DNA of 64,000 nt, from positions 1 through 64,000 of the forward strand of contig NZ_FOQG01000014.1 of NCBI RefSeq assembly GCF_900113685.1. The letters are read 5' to 3'. The notes below the pieces were generated by a model, which did not search any database, was not told where the DNA came from, and was given only the letters and a program-made list of their open reading frames with translations. Each line of letters starts with the position of its first letter. Positions within the stretch are counted from its first letter, which is position 1. This DNA is from Nocardioides psychrotolerans (GTDB taxonomy: Bacteria; Actinomycetota; Actinomycetes; Propionibacteriales; Nocardioidaceae). This document shows, one piece after another, positions 14,626 to 22,531 of this stretch. A program made the translations under genes and the position numbers.

Positions 14626-15236
14626 CCACCACCGCCAAAATCGCCACCAAGGGCACCAGCTCCACCGGCATCACCGAAGAACTCGCCAAGCGCTGCCACG
14701 ACAACCTCGGCAAGAAAGTCCTCGCCGTCGTCGAGCTCGTCGCCGAAGCCCGCGCCGAGAAGCGCAACGGCGACGAGTCCGTCGTACTCAACATCCTCAC
14801 CATCGAGCCCGCCCCCAACACCATGACCGAGGACCACCTCCGCGAGCTCGCCCGCTCCTTCCACTACGAGCGCCAACTCGCCGACGGCCAGCTCCGCATC
14901 GAGACCGGCGACGACCTCGAGCCCAAGGTCACCGACGTCCTCGCCGCCGGCGCGAAGCACCGCCCCCACACCTACGTCCAGGACCCCGAGGCCATCGACG
15001 GCACCACCTGCAACCTCTGCGGCGCCGACGACCAGGCCCCGCTGCACTCCGCCGAGGCCGCGGCCGCCGACCCGTTCGCCAGCACCGACGAGGACCCGGA
15101 CGACGACGAGGACCTGGACGACCTCGACATCGACGAGGACCCCGACCTCGGCGGCGACGACGACGGCGACGACATCCCGGGCGACGAAGAGATCGACGAC
15201 GACCGACCAGCAACAAACCCCTTCGCCGTGGCCTAA
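14622..15236 (+). CDS. hypothetical protein with acidic C-terminal tail
   Basis: 204 aa. A folded N-terminal region of about 110 residues (VLAVVELVAEARAEKRNGDE, VVLNILTIEPAP) is followed by a CNLCGA pair and about 55 residues dominated by Asp/Glu, ending PFAVA. Acidic tails with a hydrophobic tip are typical of single-strand DNA-binding or replication-partner proteins, and the gene precedes the helicase. The sequence does not otherwise resemble SSB, so this is only a possibility. Confidence 0.65.
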   Translation: MTTTAKIATKGTSSTGITEELAKRCHDNLGKKVLAVVELVAEARAEKRNGDESVVLNILTIEPAPNTMTEDHLRELARSFHYERQLADGQLRIETGDDLEPKVTDVLAAGAKHRPHTYVQDPEAIDGTTCNLCGADDQAPLHSAEAAAADPFASTDEDPDDDEDLDDLDIDEDPDLGGDDDGDDIPGDEEIDDDRPATNPFAVA

Positions 15237-15414
15237 CACCACGCCCGGGGAGTCAACGCCACCGACAGCCCACCAGCGCCGCAGACCAGGGCCCATCGGA
15301 CCGAAGGACGCCCACCCAGGCCGGACACCTTCCAAGCCGGCCGGCGCACCTGCTCCCCGGGCGAGCACCACCACCCACCATCCGCTTCCCCACGGACCGA
15401 GGGACAACCACCCA

Positions 15415-17061
15415 GTGACACACACCGACGACCGACCACCACTCGTCGACGAACCACCAGCCTGGGAAGACCCACCCGAGCCAGCCACCCCACGCAGCAA
15501 CGGCACCACCCGACCACCCACGGGTGACCGCACCCCACCCTCAGACCACGCAGCCGAATCCGCCGTCATCGGCGCCATCATGGCCCACCCCGACACCTTC
15601 CCCACCGTCGCGAAAATCGTCACCGGCACCGACTTCTACTGGCCCCACCACGAAACCCTCTGGCGCACCGTCTCCCACCTCCACGGCGCCGGCCAACCCA
15701 CCGAAGCGCCCGCCGTGATCGCCCGCCTCGTCGACACCGGCCAACTCCGACCACCCCTCGACGGCCCCCTGATCTACGACCTCTGGTCCTCCGCCTACGA
15801 CCGCCCCGGCATCGCCGAGCACTACGCCCACCGCGTCGACCAACTCGCCCGCCGCCGCGCCGCCATCACCCTCCACGAACGCAACCTCCAGAAGCTCCGC
15901 AACCCCGGCCCCGACACCGACGTCGACGAAATCCTCAACACCACCGCAGCCGCGTTCATCCAAGCCCGCGACGACCTCGCCAACCCCCCAACCACCACCA
16001 CCTGGTCACCCGTCGACCTCGAACCCGTCCTCGCCGGCGAACACCTCGACCCACCCCCCACCATGCTCCGCCGCACCGACGGCATCGCACTCCTCTACGA
16101 CGGCGCCGTCCACACCATCAGCGGCGAATCCGAATCCGGAAAAACCTGGCTCACCCTCATCGCCGCCCACCAACTCCTCGAAGACGGCAAGAACGTCGTC
16201 TTCCTCGACTTCGAAGACCGCGCCGACCGCGTCATCGGACGACTCATGGCCCTCGGCGCCACCCCCACCCAAATCCGCGCCCACTTCGCCTACATCCGCC
16301 CCGACCGCCCCCTCGACGACGACGGCCGCGCACAACTCGCACCCGCCCTCGCAGGCGTCGCCCTCGTCATCCTCGACGGCGTCACCGAAGCCATGACCAC
16401 CCACGGCTTCGACCTCAACTCCAACGCCGACTCCGCACTCTTCCAAGCCATGCTCCCCCGCTGGCTCGCCGACCACGGCCCCTCCGTCGTCATGATCGAC
16501 CACGTCGTCAAGGACAAGGAAAAGCAAGACAGGTTCGCCCTCGGCGCCCAACACAAACTCGCCGGCATCGACGGCGTCGCCTACATCGTGAAGATGATCC
16601 AACCCTTCGCCCGCGGCAAACGCGGCCTCGCGAAAGTCGAGATCGCCAAAGACCGCCCCGGCCACGTCCGCGAACACGCCTTCGGCCGCACCATCGCCGA
16701 ATTCACCCTCGACGCCACCATCTCCGACGTCATCCTCACCGCCCACCTCATGCCCCCCGGAGAGAACTCCGGCCGCACCGGCGACACCTTCGAACCCACC
16801 CACCTCATGGAGAAGATCAGCCGCACCGTCCAACTCACCCCCGGCCTCTCCCGCAGCGCCCTCATCGAGATGGTCGGCGGCAACAAGAAAGCCCTCGCCG
16901 CCGCCTTCGAGCTCCTCATCGCACGCCAATACATCCTCGCCAAGACCGAGTCCCGCGGCCGCATCAGCCACCACCACATCAAGGCCTACTACCAGGCCGA
17001 AGACACCACCCACCCCGCCAAAGACGGCGCCCTCGACGACCCCGAACAGGAAGCCTCATGA
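15415..17061 (+). CDS. phage replicative helicase-like protein (DnaB_N plus RecA/AAA_25 ATPase)
   Basis: 548 aa from GTG. Residues about 44-145 match a DnaB N-terminal helical domain (AAESAVIGAIMAHPD, TDFYWPHHETLWRTV). A linker leads to a RecA-type ATPase with Walker A GESESGKT at 237-244, an acidic strand end VFLDFEDR and Walker B LVILDG. The C-terminal 90 residues are a winged-helix-like region (SRSALIEMVGGNKKALAAAF). It should unwind or load onto the phage origin. A 178-bp gap upstream holds no gene or clear element. Repeats and a long hairpin lie just downstream. Confidence 0.83.
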   Translation: MTHTDDRPPLVDEPPAWEDPPEPATPRSNGTTRPPTGDRTPPSDHAAESAVIGAIMAHPDTFPTVAKIVTGTDFYWPHHETLWRTVSHLHGAGQPTEAPAVIARLVDTGQLRPPLDGPLIYDLWSSAYDRPGIAEHYAHRVDQLARRRAAITLHERNLQKLRNPGPDTDVDEILNTTAAAFIQARDDLANPPTTTTWSPVDLEPVLAGEHLDPPPTMLRRTDGIALLYDGAVHTISGESESGKTWLTLIAAHQLLEDGKNVVFLDFEDRADRVIGRLMALGATPTQIRAHFAYIRPDRPLDDDGRAQLAPALAGVALVILDGVTEAMTTHGFDLNSNADSALFQAMLPRWLADHGPSVVMIDHVVKDKEKQDRFALGAQHKLAGIDGVAYIVKMIQPFARGKRGLAKVEIAKDRPGHVREHAFGRTIAEFTLDATISDVILTAHLMPPGENSGRTGDTFEPTHLMEKISRTVQLTPGLSRSALIEMVGGNKKALAAAFELLIARQYILAKTESRGRISHHHIKAYYQAEDTTHPAKDGALDDPEQEAS

Positions 17062-17366
17062 ACACCATCCACACCCCCAACAACCCACCCCGCCCCACCT
17101 CGCCCCACCTCGCCCCGACCAGCAGGGGCGACCTCAAAATCGACCTCGCCCCCCCGTCCCCCTCCCTACGGGGGCGAGGTCGAACTGGAGCCCAACCAGA
17201 CACCACCAACAACCCCCCACCTCGCCCACCCAAAAAGGGCGACCTCAACACCACCCACGACCACCCCACCCAGCACCTCATCCAGGCAGCCCACGTCGCA
17301 CGCATCACCGGAGACCCCGACGCCACCCTCGCCCTCCTCCTCAGCTGCTCGAGGTGCTTTCCGTGA
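17058..17366 (+). CDS. low-complexity hypothetical protein over a repeat cluster
   Basis: 102 aa, Pro/Thr/His-rich for the first 70 residues with a more ordinary C-terminus (LIQAAHVARITGDPDATLALLL). The ATGA overlap with the helicase and GTGA overlap with the next gene argue that it is translated. The first half coincides with DNA repeats and a 14-bp-stem hairpin, so part of its sequence may be dictated by DNA or RNA function. Confidence 0.5.
   Translation: MNTIHTPNNPPRPTSPHLAPTSRGDLKIDLAPPSPSLRGRGRTGAQPDTTNNPPPRPPKKGDLNTTHDHPTQHLIQAAHVARITGDPDATLALLLSCSRCFP
17096..17248. repeat. repeat cluster with long hairpin downstream of the helicase gene
   Basis: CACCTCGCCC occurs at 17096-17105, 17106-17115 and 17218-17227, and GACCTCGCCC at 17142-17151 with its inverse at 17173-17182. 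GGGCGACCTCAA occurs exactly at 17126-17137 and 17237-17248. 17140-17153 and 17170-17183 are perfect 14-bp inverted arms around a 16-nt loop. The arrangement resembles iterons plus a hairpin, as in replication origins, or a strong RNA structure; function unproven. Confidence 0.5.
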
Positions 17367-18043
17367 CCGGCCGGGCCATGCGGCAGGACGACCCCATGCG
17401 GCGCTCGGGGGCTGTGTGGTGTGAGGAGCACGACCGGTGGGAGTGCGCCCGGAACGCCAAGCGCACCGGCGATCGCTGCCACGGCTCGGCGATCCGGGGG
17501 CGTGATCGGTGCCGGATGCACGCCGGCCGGTCGTCGACGCTCGAGAAGGTCATCGGTGAGGGCAACCTCGCTGCCTGGTCCACGGAGCACGTGTCCGCCG
17601 ACGCCTCACCGCTCGATCCGGGGACGGTGGTGCTGAACCAGATGCGGATCGCGGTGCTGCGCTCGGACGGGTACGGCGAGCTGCTGCGGATCCAGATCGA
17701 GATGGACACGGAGCCGGGTCACGAGCTCGCCGGCCTGGTCGGGACGACGTTCGCGGCTGGTCGTGATGGGACTCGGGTGGAGACGGGTGAGAGGGCCCGG
17801 GCGTTGGCGACGGAGGAGCGGTTGTGGCGTGATCGTGCGGTGTCGTACGCGAAGGCGGCGCATGACATGGGGATCGCTGAGCGGCATGTGGAGCTGGAGC
17901 AGGAGCGGGCGCAGCTGGTGACCACGGCGTTCTTGGCGGCGCTCGAGGTGGGTGGCCTGTTGCCGGAGGTCCGCAGCCTGATGATCGAGCGGTTCCTGGA
18001 GCGGCTTGGTGGGTCGACGGTGGCCGGCGAAGTGGTCGCATGA
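17363..18043 (+). CDS. zinc-motif phage protein, possible small terminase-like
   Basis: 226 aa from GTG. The N-terminal 50 residues carry a cysteine/histidine module: CEEHDRWEC, then GDRCHGSAIRGRDRCRMHAG, the CxxHxG type found at the start of many actinophage proteins encoded shortly before the terminase. The rest is helical, with a long central coiled segment (AERHVELEQERAQLVTTAF). It lies 4.5 kb before TerL, so a small-terminase role is possible but not shown. Confidence 0.6.
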   Translation: MTGRAMRQDDPMRRSGAVWCEEHDRWECARNAKRTGDRCHGSAIRGRDRCRMHAGRSSTLEKVIGEGNLAAWSTEHVSADASPLDPGTVVLNQMRIAVLRSDGYGELLRIQIEMDTEPGHELAGLVGTTFAAGRDGTRVETGERARALATEERLWRDRAVSYAKAAHDMGIAERHVELEQERAQLVTTAFLAALEVGGLLPEVRSLMIERFLERLGGSTVAGEVVA

Positions 18044-18306
18044 AGGTCATCCACAAGTACGTCCTGACCGAGGCGGCAAGCCGGGTTACGACCCACGAGG
18101 GCGCCCGGTTCATCCACGCCGCGAACCAGTACGAGCAGATCACCGTCTGGGCAGAGGTCAACACCCTCGAGCGCGAGTGCACCGCCGAGCTGCACGTCGT
18201 CGGCACCGGCGGTGGTGTGCCTCCCCGGACGCGGCATGTCGGCTCCGTGCTCATGGCTGACGGTGCCTACGTCTTCCACGTCTACGCCCCTGAGGAGACC
18301 AGATGA
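18040..18306 (+). CDS. DUF7352-like small phage protein
   Basis: 88 aa. The pattern HKYVLTEAASRV, GARFIHAANQYEQITVWAEV, ELHVVGTGGGVP, YVFHVYAP is the compact beta-barrel-like layout I associate with the widespread phage/bacterial DUF7352 family; its function is unknown. Overlaps both neighbours by 4 bp. Confidence 0.68.
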   Translation: MKVIHKYVLTEAASRVTTHEGARFIHAANQYEQITVWAEVNTLERECTAELHVVGTGGGVPPRTRHVGSVLMADGAYVFHVYAPEETR

Positions 18307-18413
18307 GCACGTGTCGTCCGTCCTGTAACTGCCAGTGCCAGCAGCAGGGGTGCGGGTGCAACGAGCGCCCCAAGCCCTACGTCCCGAACCGCCCCACGAA
18401 GGACACCCGATGA
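18303..18413 (+). CDS. 36-aa cysteine-rich mini-protein
   Basis: 36 aa. Six of the first 19 residues are cysteine (MSTCRPSCNCQCQQQGCGC), then a basic Pro-rich tail (RPKPYVPNRPTKDTR). Its ATG overlaps the preceding stop and its TGA overlaps the next ATG, so it sits exactly in the operon reading chain. The cysteine spacing suggests a metal-binding knot rather than chance. No known family. Confidence 0.6.
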   Translation: MSTCRPSCNCQCQQQGCGCNERPKPYVPNRPTKDTR

Positions 18414-18922
18414 GCGACCAGATCACCCGGCCCGACCAGACCGCACCGACCATGCGCCTCGGCCGAATCCGAGGACCTGCTGTCAAGACCGACCAGACCA
18501 TCCTGGCCAGCGACCCGAACCGCAAGGGCAACTGCGTCGCGGCGTGCATCGCCACGATCTGCGGCGTACCTCTCGCCGAGGTGCCGCACTTCATCGAGTT
18601 CGGCATCGCCTACGGCGATTCTGACGACGTCGCCGAGGTCAGCCACGGCAACAACTGGTGGGCGATGGTCCTCGGCTTCCTCGCTGGCCACGGGCTGTGG
18701 GTCGTCGAGCACGAGCACGTGACCGACGTCGACCGGTTCGACTTCGCCCTGGTCGCCGGGATGAGCCCCCGCGGCGTCATGCACCAGGTCATCTACCGCG
18801 AGGGACGGCTCTGGCACGACCCCCACCCGAGCCGCGACGGCGTGCTCGAGATCCGCGAAGTGCTTGCCGTTCAGGCCCTGCCCGGTTTCGACCACACCCC
18901 CACCACCGAGGAGACCCGATGA
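18410..18922 (+). CDS. papain-like/C39-like peptidase-fold phage protein
   Basis: 170 aa. The sequence GNCVAACIATICGVPLAEVP contains a Cys at the start of a helix, followed by GNNWWAMVLGFLAGHG, then a His in GVMHQVIY and an Asp in WHDPHP, in the order Cys-His-Asp of the C39/bacteriocin-processing peptidase fold. Phage proteins of this pattern are common and uncharacterised. It may cleave or bind a peptide, but substrate and activity are unknown. Confidence 0.62.
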   Translation: MSDQITRPDQTAPTMRLGRIRGPAVKTDQTILASDPNRKGNCVAACIATICGVPLAEVPHFIEFGIAYGDSDDVAEVSHGNNWWAMVLGFLAGHGLWVVEHEHVTDVDRFDFALVAGMSPRGVMHQVIYREGRLWHDPHPSRDGVLEIREVLAVQALPGFDHTPTTEETR

Positions 18923-19185
18923 GGCCCACACCCATCCCCGACGCCGAGGTCTGGGAAGGCGCGACCCGTCTGGTCATCGCTGCTCCGGACGGCGACCTGA
19001 CCAACCCCGACATCGCGCCAGTCGAGGCTCTGGTCGACCGCGGACCGTCGGGCGCACGCAACCTCTCGGTGCGCTGCGAGCTCGAGGACGACGACCTAGC
19101 CAAGCTCGCCGCGGGCGGCACGATCTGGATCACGTTCTGGGGCGGCATGGTGCCCTGGTCGGCGAGCGTGGTGGACGCCCGATGA
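18919..19185 (+). CDS. hypothetical phage protein
   Basis: 88 aa with a strand-rich composition (TRLVIAAPDGDLT, NLSVRCELEDDDLAKLAAGG, TIWITFWGGMVPWS). ATGA overlaps at both ends. No family recognised. Confidence 0.62.
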   Translation: MRPTPIPDAEVWEGATRLVIAAPDGDLTNPDIAPVEALVDRGPSGARNLSVRCELEDDDLAKLAAGGTIWITFWGGMVPWSASVVDAR

Positions 19186-19514
19186 GGTGCGAAGCGTGCG
19201 AGGCCCAGCGGGAGTACGACCACCACGTGCACCCCGAGGGCTGCCTCTGCGAGTGGGACGGCCAGCGCCGCGGGTTCACCGGTGGCATGGTCCGCATCGA
19301 GTACTCACGGTGTCCGCTCCACGGGTCGTGTGCCTGGGTCGAGTGCTCGACGCCGGGCTGGCACGAGCACCCCGACCAGTTCGTTTGGGTCAACCCGGGC
19401 GACCCGACCGCCGGTGAGGTCCGCGTCCTGGTGAAGGCCGACGGCACGGTCACGATCAGCGAGGCTGCGCTGGCGCAGCTGCTGGTTGACGCCGGCTGGG
19501 AGCGGGCCCGATGA
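19182..19514 (+). CDS. hypothetical Cys/His-rich phage protein
   Basis: 110 aa. It has CEAC, then HHVHPEGCLCEW, CPLHGSCAWVEC and a C-terminal beta hairpin plus helix (VLVKADGTVTISEAALAQLL). At least one zinc site is likely. It belongs to the overlapping early gene string. Function unknown. Confidence 0.62.
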   Translation: MRCEACEAQREYDHHVHPEGCLCEWDGQRRGFTGGMVRIEYSRCPLHGSCAWVECSTPGWHEHPDQFVWVNPGDPTAGEVRVLVKADGTVTISEAALAQLLVDAGWERAR

Positions 19515-19990
19515 GTGCCATCCGCGCAGTCCGTGCCTTCGGCTGGCAACTCGACTGGCGGCCCGATCGCTGGCTCCCGCTCGGTGTGCGGGAGGGATGG
19601 CCTGGCGCTCCCCGCTGGTGGATCCTCGACCTCGGCCGCCTGGGGATGGCCACCCTCGGCAAGGTGGTGCCCCTCGGTGAGGTCGCGCCACCCGCACGGC
19701 TGGTGTTCCCCGAGCCGACCGACACCCAACGCCGAGCGCAGGCCCGGCTCGCGGCCTTCCTCGGCATCGACCTCGCCCACGTGCACGGCTGGATCCGCGT
19801 CAACACCGAGGACTTGCGCCGAGACCGCTACGGGATGCCACTCAACGAGCCGGTCTCGCGCATCACCTACACCGGCACCGTGCACGCTCGACCCCGGCTG
19901 GGCCACCTCGTCGCCACCACGGTCGACGAGGGTCTGTTCAGCTGGTCGGTCCAGGTCCTCGCGAAGGACCTGGCGGAGGCGCTCCGATGA
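19511..19990 (+). CDS. hypothetical phage protein
   Basis: 159 aa, Trp-rich at the N-terminus (FGWQLDWRPDRWLPL, GAPRWWILDLGRLG) and with a mixed alpha/beta C-terminus. Overlaps the preceding gene by 4 bp. After it the string of overlaps is uncertain because an opposite-strand gene occupies the gap to 20280. Confidence 0.62.
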   Translation: MSAIRAVRAFGWQLDWRPDRWLPLGVREGWPGAPRWWILDLGRLGMATLGKVVPLGEVAPPARLVFPEPTDTQRRAQARLAAFLGIDLAHVHGWIRVNTEDLRRDRYGMPLNEPVSRITYTGTVHARPRLGHLVATTVDEGLFSWSVQVLAKDLAEALR

Positions 19991-20019
19991 TCGATCTCAC
20001 CTGCCCCCGCCGGCAACGC

Positions 20020-20193
20020 CTACTTCTCGATGACGCTGCTGCCCGGCTGCGCCCCGCCCTTGACGGCGCGGTAGGCAACCGCGGCATCGCGGACCATCTC
20101 TGCTCGGGTGTTGCCCGAGTAGTCCTCTGCGTCCTTGAGCAGGCCGAGGATCGCGTCGTAGAGCGCTGCCTGGGCTTCTGGAAATTCCGCCAT
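20020..20193 (-). CDS. small opposite-strand protein within the early operon
   Basis: 57 aa, reading MAEFPEAQAALYDAILGLL and then helical to a terminal IEK. Preceded by AAAGGGG as ribosome site. It has more coding-like third positions and amino-acid composition than the competing plus-strand frame 19987-20283. One helical bundle or dimer is likely. Function unknown; its antisense placement means transcription of either strand would affect the other. Confidence 0.58.
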   Translation of the reverse strand: MAEFPEAQAALYDAILGLLKDAEDYSGNTRAEMVRDAAVAYRAVKGGAQPGSSVIEK

Positions 20194-20279
20194 GTCTGGC
20201 CCCTTTCGTCGGGGCGTCCCGTGTGGACGCCCAGTCCGATGACCGTAACTCCGACCGCCGACACCACCCAGGAGCACGC

Positions 20280-21695
20280 GTGACCGACACCCGCCGCCCA
20301 CCCGCCTGCCACCACGACCAAGAGGCCGGCCACAGGGTCACCCGCGAGCACCGCGACGACTGCCCTGACCCGTCCACCCACAACGGATGCGTCCCCTGCA
20401 CCGCACCCCATTGCGTCCTCTGCGGACGTGCGCACGCCGACAACGACCACCCCCTCACCTGCCCCGAATGCATCGGCAAAGTCAGGGTCGACCTCGACGA
20501 CATCCGCCACCTCTGCCGCCACCTCCGCTGGCAAGCCGCAAGGGGTGGCCGCGACGGCCGCCTGATCGCAGCCGCCCCCATCCCCGGCGGCGACGCCATG
20601 GTCCTCATCGCCAGGGCCGGCGCCGACGCCGATGACCTCATCACCAGCTTCGGCCCCATCAAGGGCAACCCCAAGGCCAACCTCCTCGACGAGGACCACC
20701 ACCCCCACGACGTCGTCCCACCCCTGCTCCCGCTCATCGGGTGGGACTACCAGTGGCGCCACCACTTCGACCACCACCCACCCGCGAAGCCATCGGTCAC
20801 CGGGATCACTCACTACCTGGCCGACCACCTCACCCGCATGGCCCAGGCCGTCGACGGCCCCGACTGGGTGCGGTTCGCCGACGACATCGCCGCCCTGCGC
20901 CGCCAGCTCGAGGGCGTGCTCCACGACGAGCGGGAGCCCGAGCGTGGGATCGGGTGCTTCGAGTGCGGCCGCCAGCTGGTCCGGAAGTTCGGTGACCCGA
21001 AGCCGTGCCGGCACCGCACCCCCGGCCGGGTCCACCTCGACCAGGTCAAGGCCGACGCCACGGCCGCTCGCCGGCGGCTGCAGGTGCTGGCCACGTACCC
21101 CGAGCTCGGGCCGCCGACGTACGCCGAGGAGCGCGCCGCCCGCCGCGTCCCCACCGCGGCCGAGGAGTCGCGGGCCCGGATCCCCTGCTCGGAGTGCACC
21201 AACCAGGGCGGGATCGTCGACCCTTCGATCGGGCAGTCGTGGGAGTGCACCGGCTGCCGGAAGGCCTACACCCCGGGCGAGTACGCCAACGCCGTCCGGT
21301 CCCACCTCCTCAAGGGCGGCCCCGACGGCGACGGGTGGACCCACATCACAATGGCGGCCGAGGCCGCGACCACCCAGACGGGGCTGCCGATTCCGGCGTC
21401 GACGGTGCGGAAGTGGATGGACCGCGGGAAGGTCGCCGGGGTGTGCCGGTGGACGTCGTCGATCGACGGCCGCACCGCCGTCGTGCCCCAGGCTGCCCCG
21501 GGCCGCGCGCACTCCGTGATCGTGGCGGAGTATGCCGGGCGGGTGGTGCCGGCGGCGTGGGGCAGCCGGCTGGTGTTTTGGCCAGACGTCGCCGACCAGG
21601 CCGCGAAGATGGTCGTGCGGTCCCACGATGCGGAGGTCGCGCGGCGGCTGCGCGCGGAGAAGGCGGCGCTCGAGGCGACCGGCAAGGCATCATGA
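20280..21695 (+). CDS. multi-zinc-ribbon protein with HTH
   Basis: 471 aa from GTG. Four Cys/His clusters: CVPCTAPHCVLCGRAH...CPEC near the N-terminus, CFECGRQ...CRH in the middle, and CSECTNQGG...WECTGCRKAYTP near residue 320. These are followed by a helix-turn-helix region (IPASTVRKWMDRGKVAG). The central part has a His/Asp-rich stretch (DEDHHPHDVVPPLLP). Probably a DNA- or RNA-binding regulatory protein of the phage. No named family recognised. Confidence 0.72.
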   Translation: MTDTRRPPACHHDQEAGHRVTREHRDDCPDPSTHNGCVPCTAPHCVLCGRAHADNDHPLTCPECIGKVRVDLDDIRHLCRHLRWQAARGGRDGRLIAAAPIPGGDAMVLIARAGADADDLITSFGPIKGNPKANLLDEDHHPHDVVPPLLPLIGWDYQWRHHFDHHPPAKPSVTGITHYLADHLTRMAQAVDGPDWVRFADDIAALRRQLEGVLHDEREPERGIGCFECGRQLVRKFGDPKPCRHRTPGRVHLDQVKADATAARRRLQVLATYPELGPPTYAEERAARRVPTAAEESRARIPCSECTNQGGIVDPSIGQSWECTGCRKAYTPGEYANAVRSHLLKGGPDGDGWTHITMAAEAATTQTGLPIPASTVRKWMDRGKVAGVCRWTSSIDGRTAVVPQAAPGRAHSVIVAEYAGRVVPAAWGSRLVFWPDVADQAAKMVVRSHDAEVARRLRAEKAALEATGKAS

Positions 21696-22432
21696 CCCGC
21701 GTGAAGCCATCACCCAGGAAGCGCAGCAGAGCGGCGGACACCCGCGCCCGGGGTGTCCTCGTCCTGTCTTGCGTCGCTGCAGCTCTCCTTGTGCTCAGTC
21801 TGGCCATGCTCGCGACCTGGCGATCAGGCGGAGCATGGGCGGACGTCGCCGGGTGGATAGAAGCACTCGCCACTCTCGCCGCGTTCTCGGCTGCCGTGGT
21901 CGCCGCGGTGGTCGTGTCACGCACCTTCGAGGTCGAGCGCGCCCGCGACGATCGGGCGCAGGCCTCGCTCATCGCAGCCTGGACAACGGGCGAAACGGAA
22001 GGGGACTACGCGATCGACCCAGTCACCGAACTCGAAGTGGATCGTGGGATCACCTTCGTTCAGGTAGCTGTCCGCAACGCTTCCCCAGTCCCAGTTCGCA
22101 ACGTTCAAGTGCGGCTCGACCTGCAAGCCGTGCCCGTCCGCCCCACGTCTCGCGAGGACAGCGGCACCACGCACGCAAGCCGCTACTTCGGTACGGCCGA
22201 CATTGAAACCCTGCCTCCGGAGGATGAACGGGAGATTCACTGGGTGACCGCTCGCATGCCGGTCGACCCACTCGCTCCGGAGTTCCCCCGCGAGCACACC
22301 GTGCGATTTCACCTGTCGATGCGCTTCACAGACGCTGCTGGCTACACGTGGGAGCGCGACCACATCGGTCGCCTGACCCGTATTGCAGCGCCGCGACCGA
22401 CCGCGGTTCCGATGGGCCGGCCGGACTACTAG
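21692..22432 (+). CDS. two-helix membrane protein of unknown function
   Basis: 246 aa. A basic N-terminus of about 20 residues is followed by two hydrophobic segments (about 21-43, LVLSCVAAALLVLSLAML; about 52-76, IEALATLAAFSAAVVAAVVV) and a soluble domain of 170 residues with a beta-sandwich look (FVQVAVRNASPVPVRNVQVR). It ends the early operon just before a terminator-like hairpin. Third positions contain more A/T than in its neighbours, so it may be a recent acquisition (moron-like). Confidence 0.7.
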   Translation: MTRVKPSPRKRSRAADTRARGVLVLSCVAAALLVLSLAMLATWRSGGAWADVAGWIEALATLAAFSAAVVAAVVVSRTFEVERARDDRAQASLIAAWTTGETEGDYAIDPVTELEVDRGITFVQVAVRNASPVPVRNVQVRLDLQAVPVRPTSREDSGTTHASRYFGTADIETLPPEDEREIHWVTARMPVDPLAPEFPREHTVRFHLSMRFTDAAGYTWERDHIGRLTRIAAPRPTAVPMGRPDY

Positions 22433-22462
22433 TTGACACGACACCCAGATCGGGTGTCTCAT
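22433..22462 (+). promoter_or_regulatory. candidate late promoter with palindromic operator
   Basis: TTGACA at 22433-22438 is followed at 18 bp by the weak -10 TCTCAT (22457-22462). Between them lies a perfect inverted repeat, GACACCC (22440-22446), AGATC, GGGTGTC (22452-22458), ideally placed for a repressor or activator. It lies in the 99-bp gap before the terminase gene, where a late transcription start is expected. Confidence 0.48.
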
Positions 22463-22479
22463 CTCCTCAAGACCTCGCG

Positions 22480-22507
22480 ACCCCGAAACACGGACCCGCG
22501 GGGTTTT
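22480..22507 (+). terminator. rho-independent-like hairpin before TerL
   Basis: ACCCCG (22480-22485) pairs with CGGGGT (22499-22504) around a 13-nt loop and is followed by a run of four T. It could end early transcription or attenuate the late transcript. The stem is short, so strength is uncertain. Confidence 0.5.
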
Positions 22508-22531
22508 CGTGCGTCCAGGGGGTGATGGGCC

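Noticed and set aside
16006..17013. Long minus-strand frame opposite the helicase (335 codons, Gly/Val/Glu-rich)
   Set aside because: It is the mirror of the highly biased third positions of the helicase gene. Walker motifs and operon overlaps support the plus strand. The same holds for other long shadow frames, such as 19938-21626 and 44125-45909 on the minus strand.
19987..20283. Plus-strand frame of 98 codons with ATGA and GTGA overlaps at its ends
   Set aside because: Composition is less protein-like and third positions are less G/C-biased than in the opposite-strand gene at 20020-20193. Kept as an alternative only.
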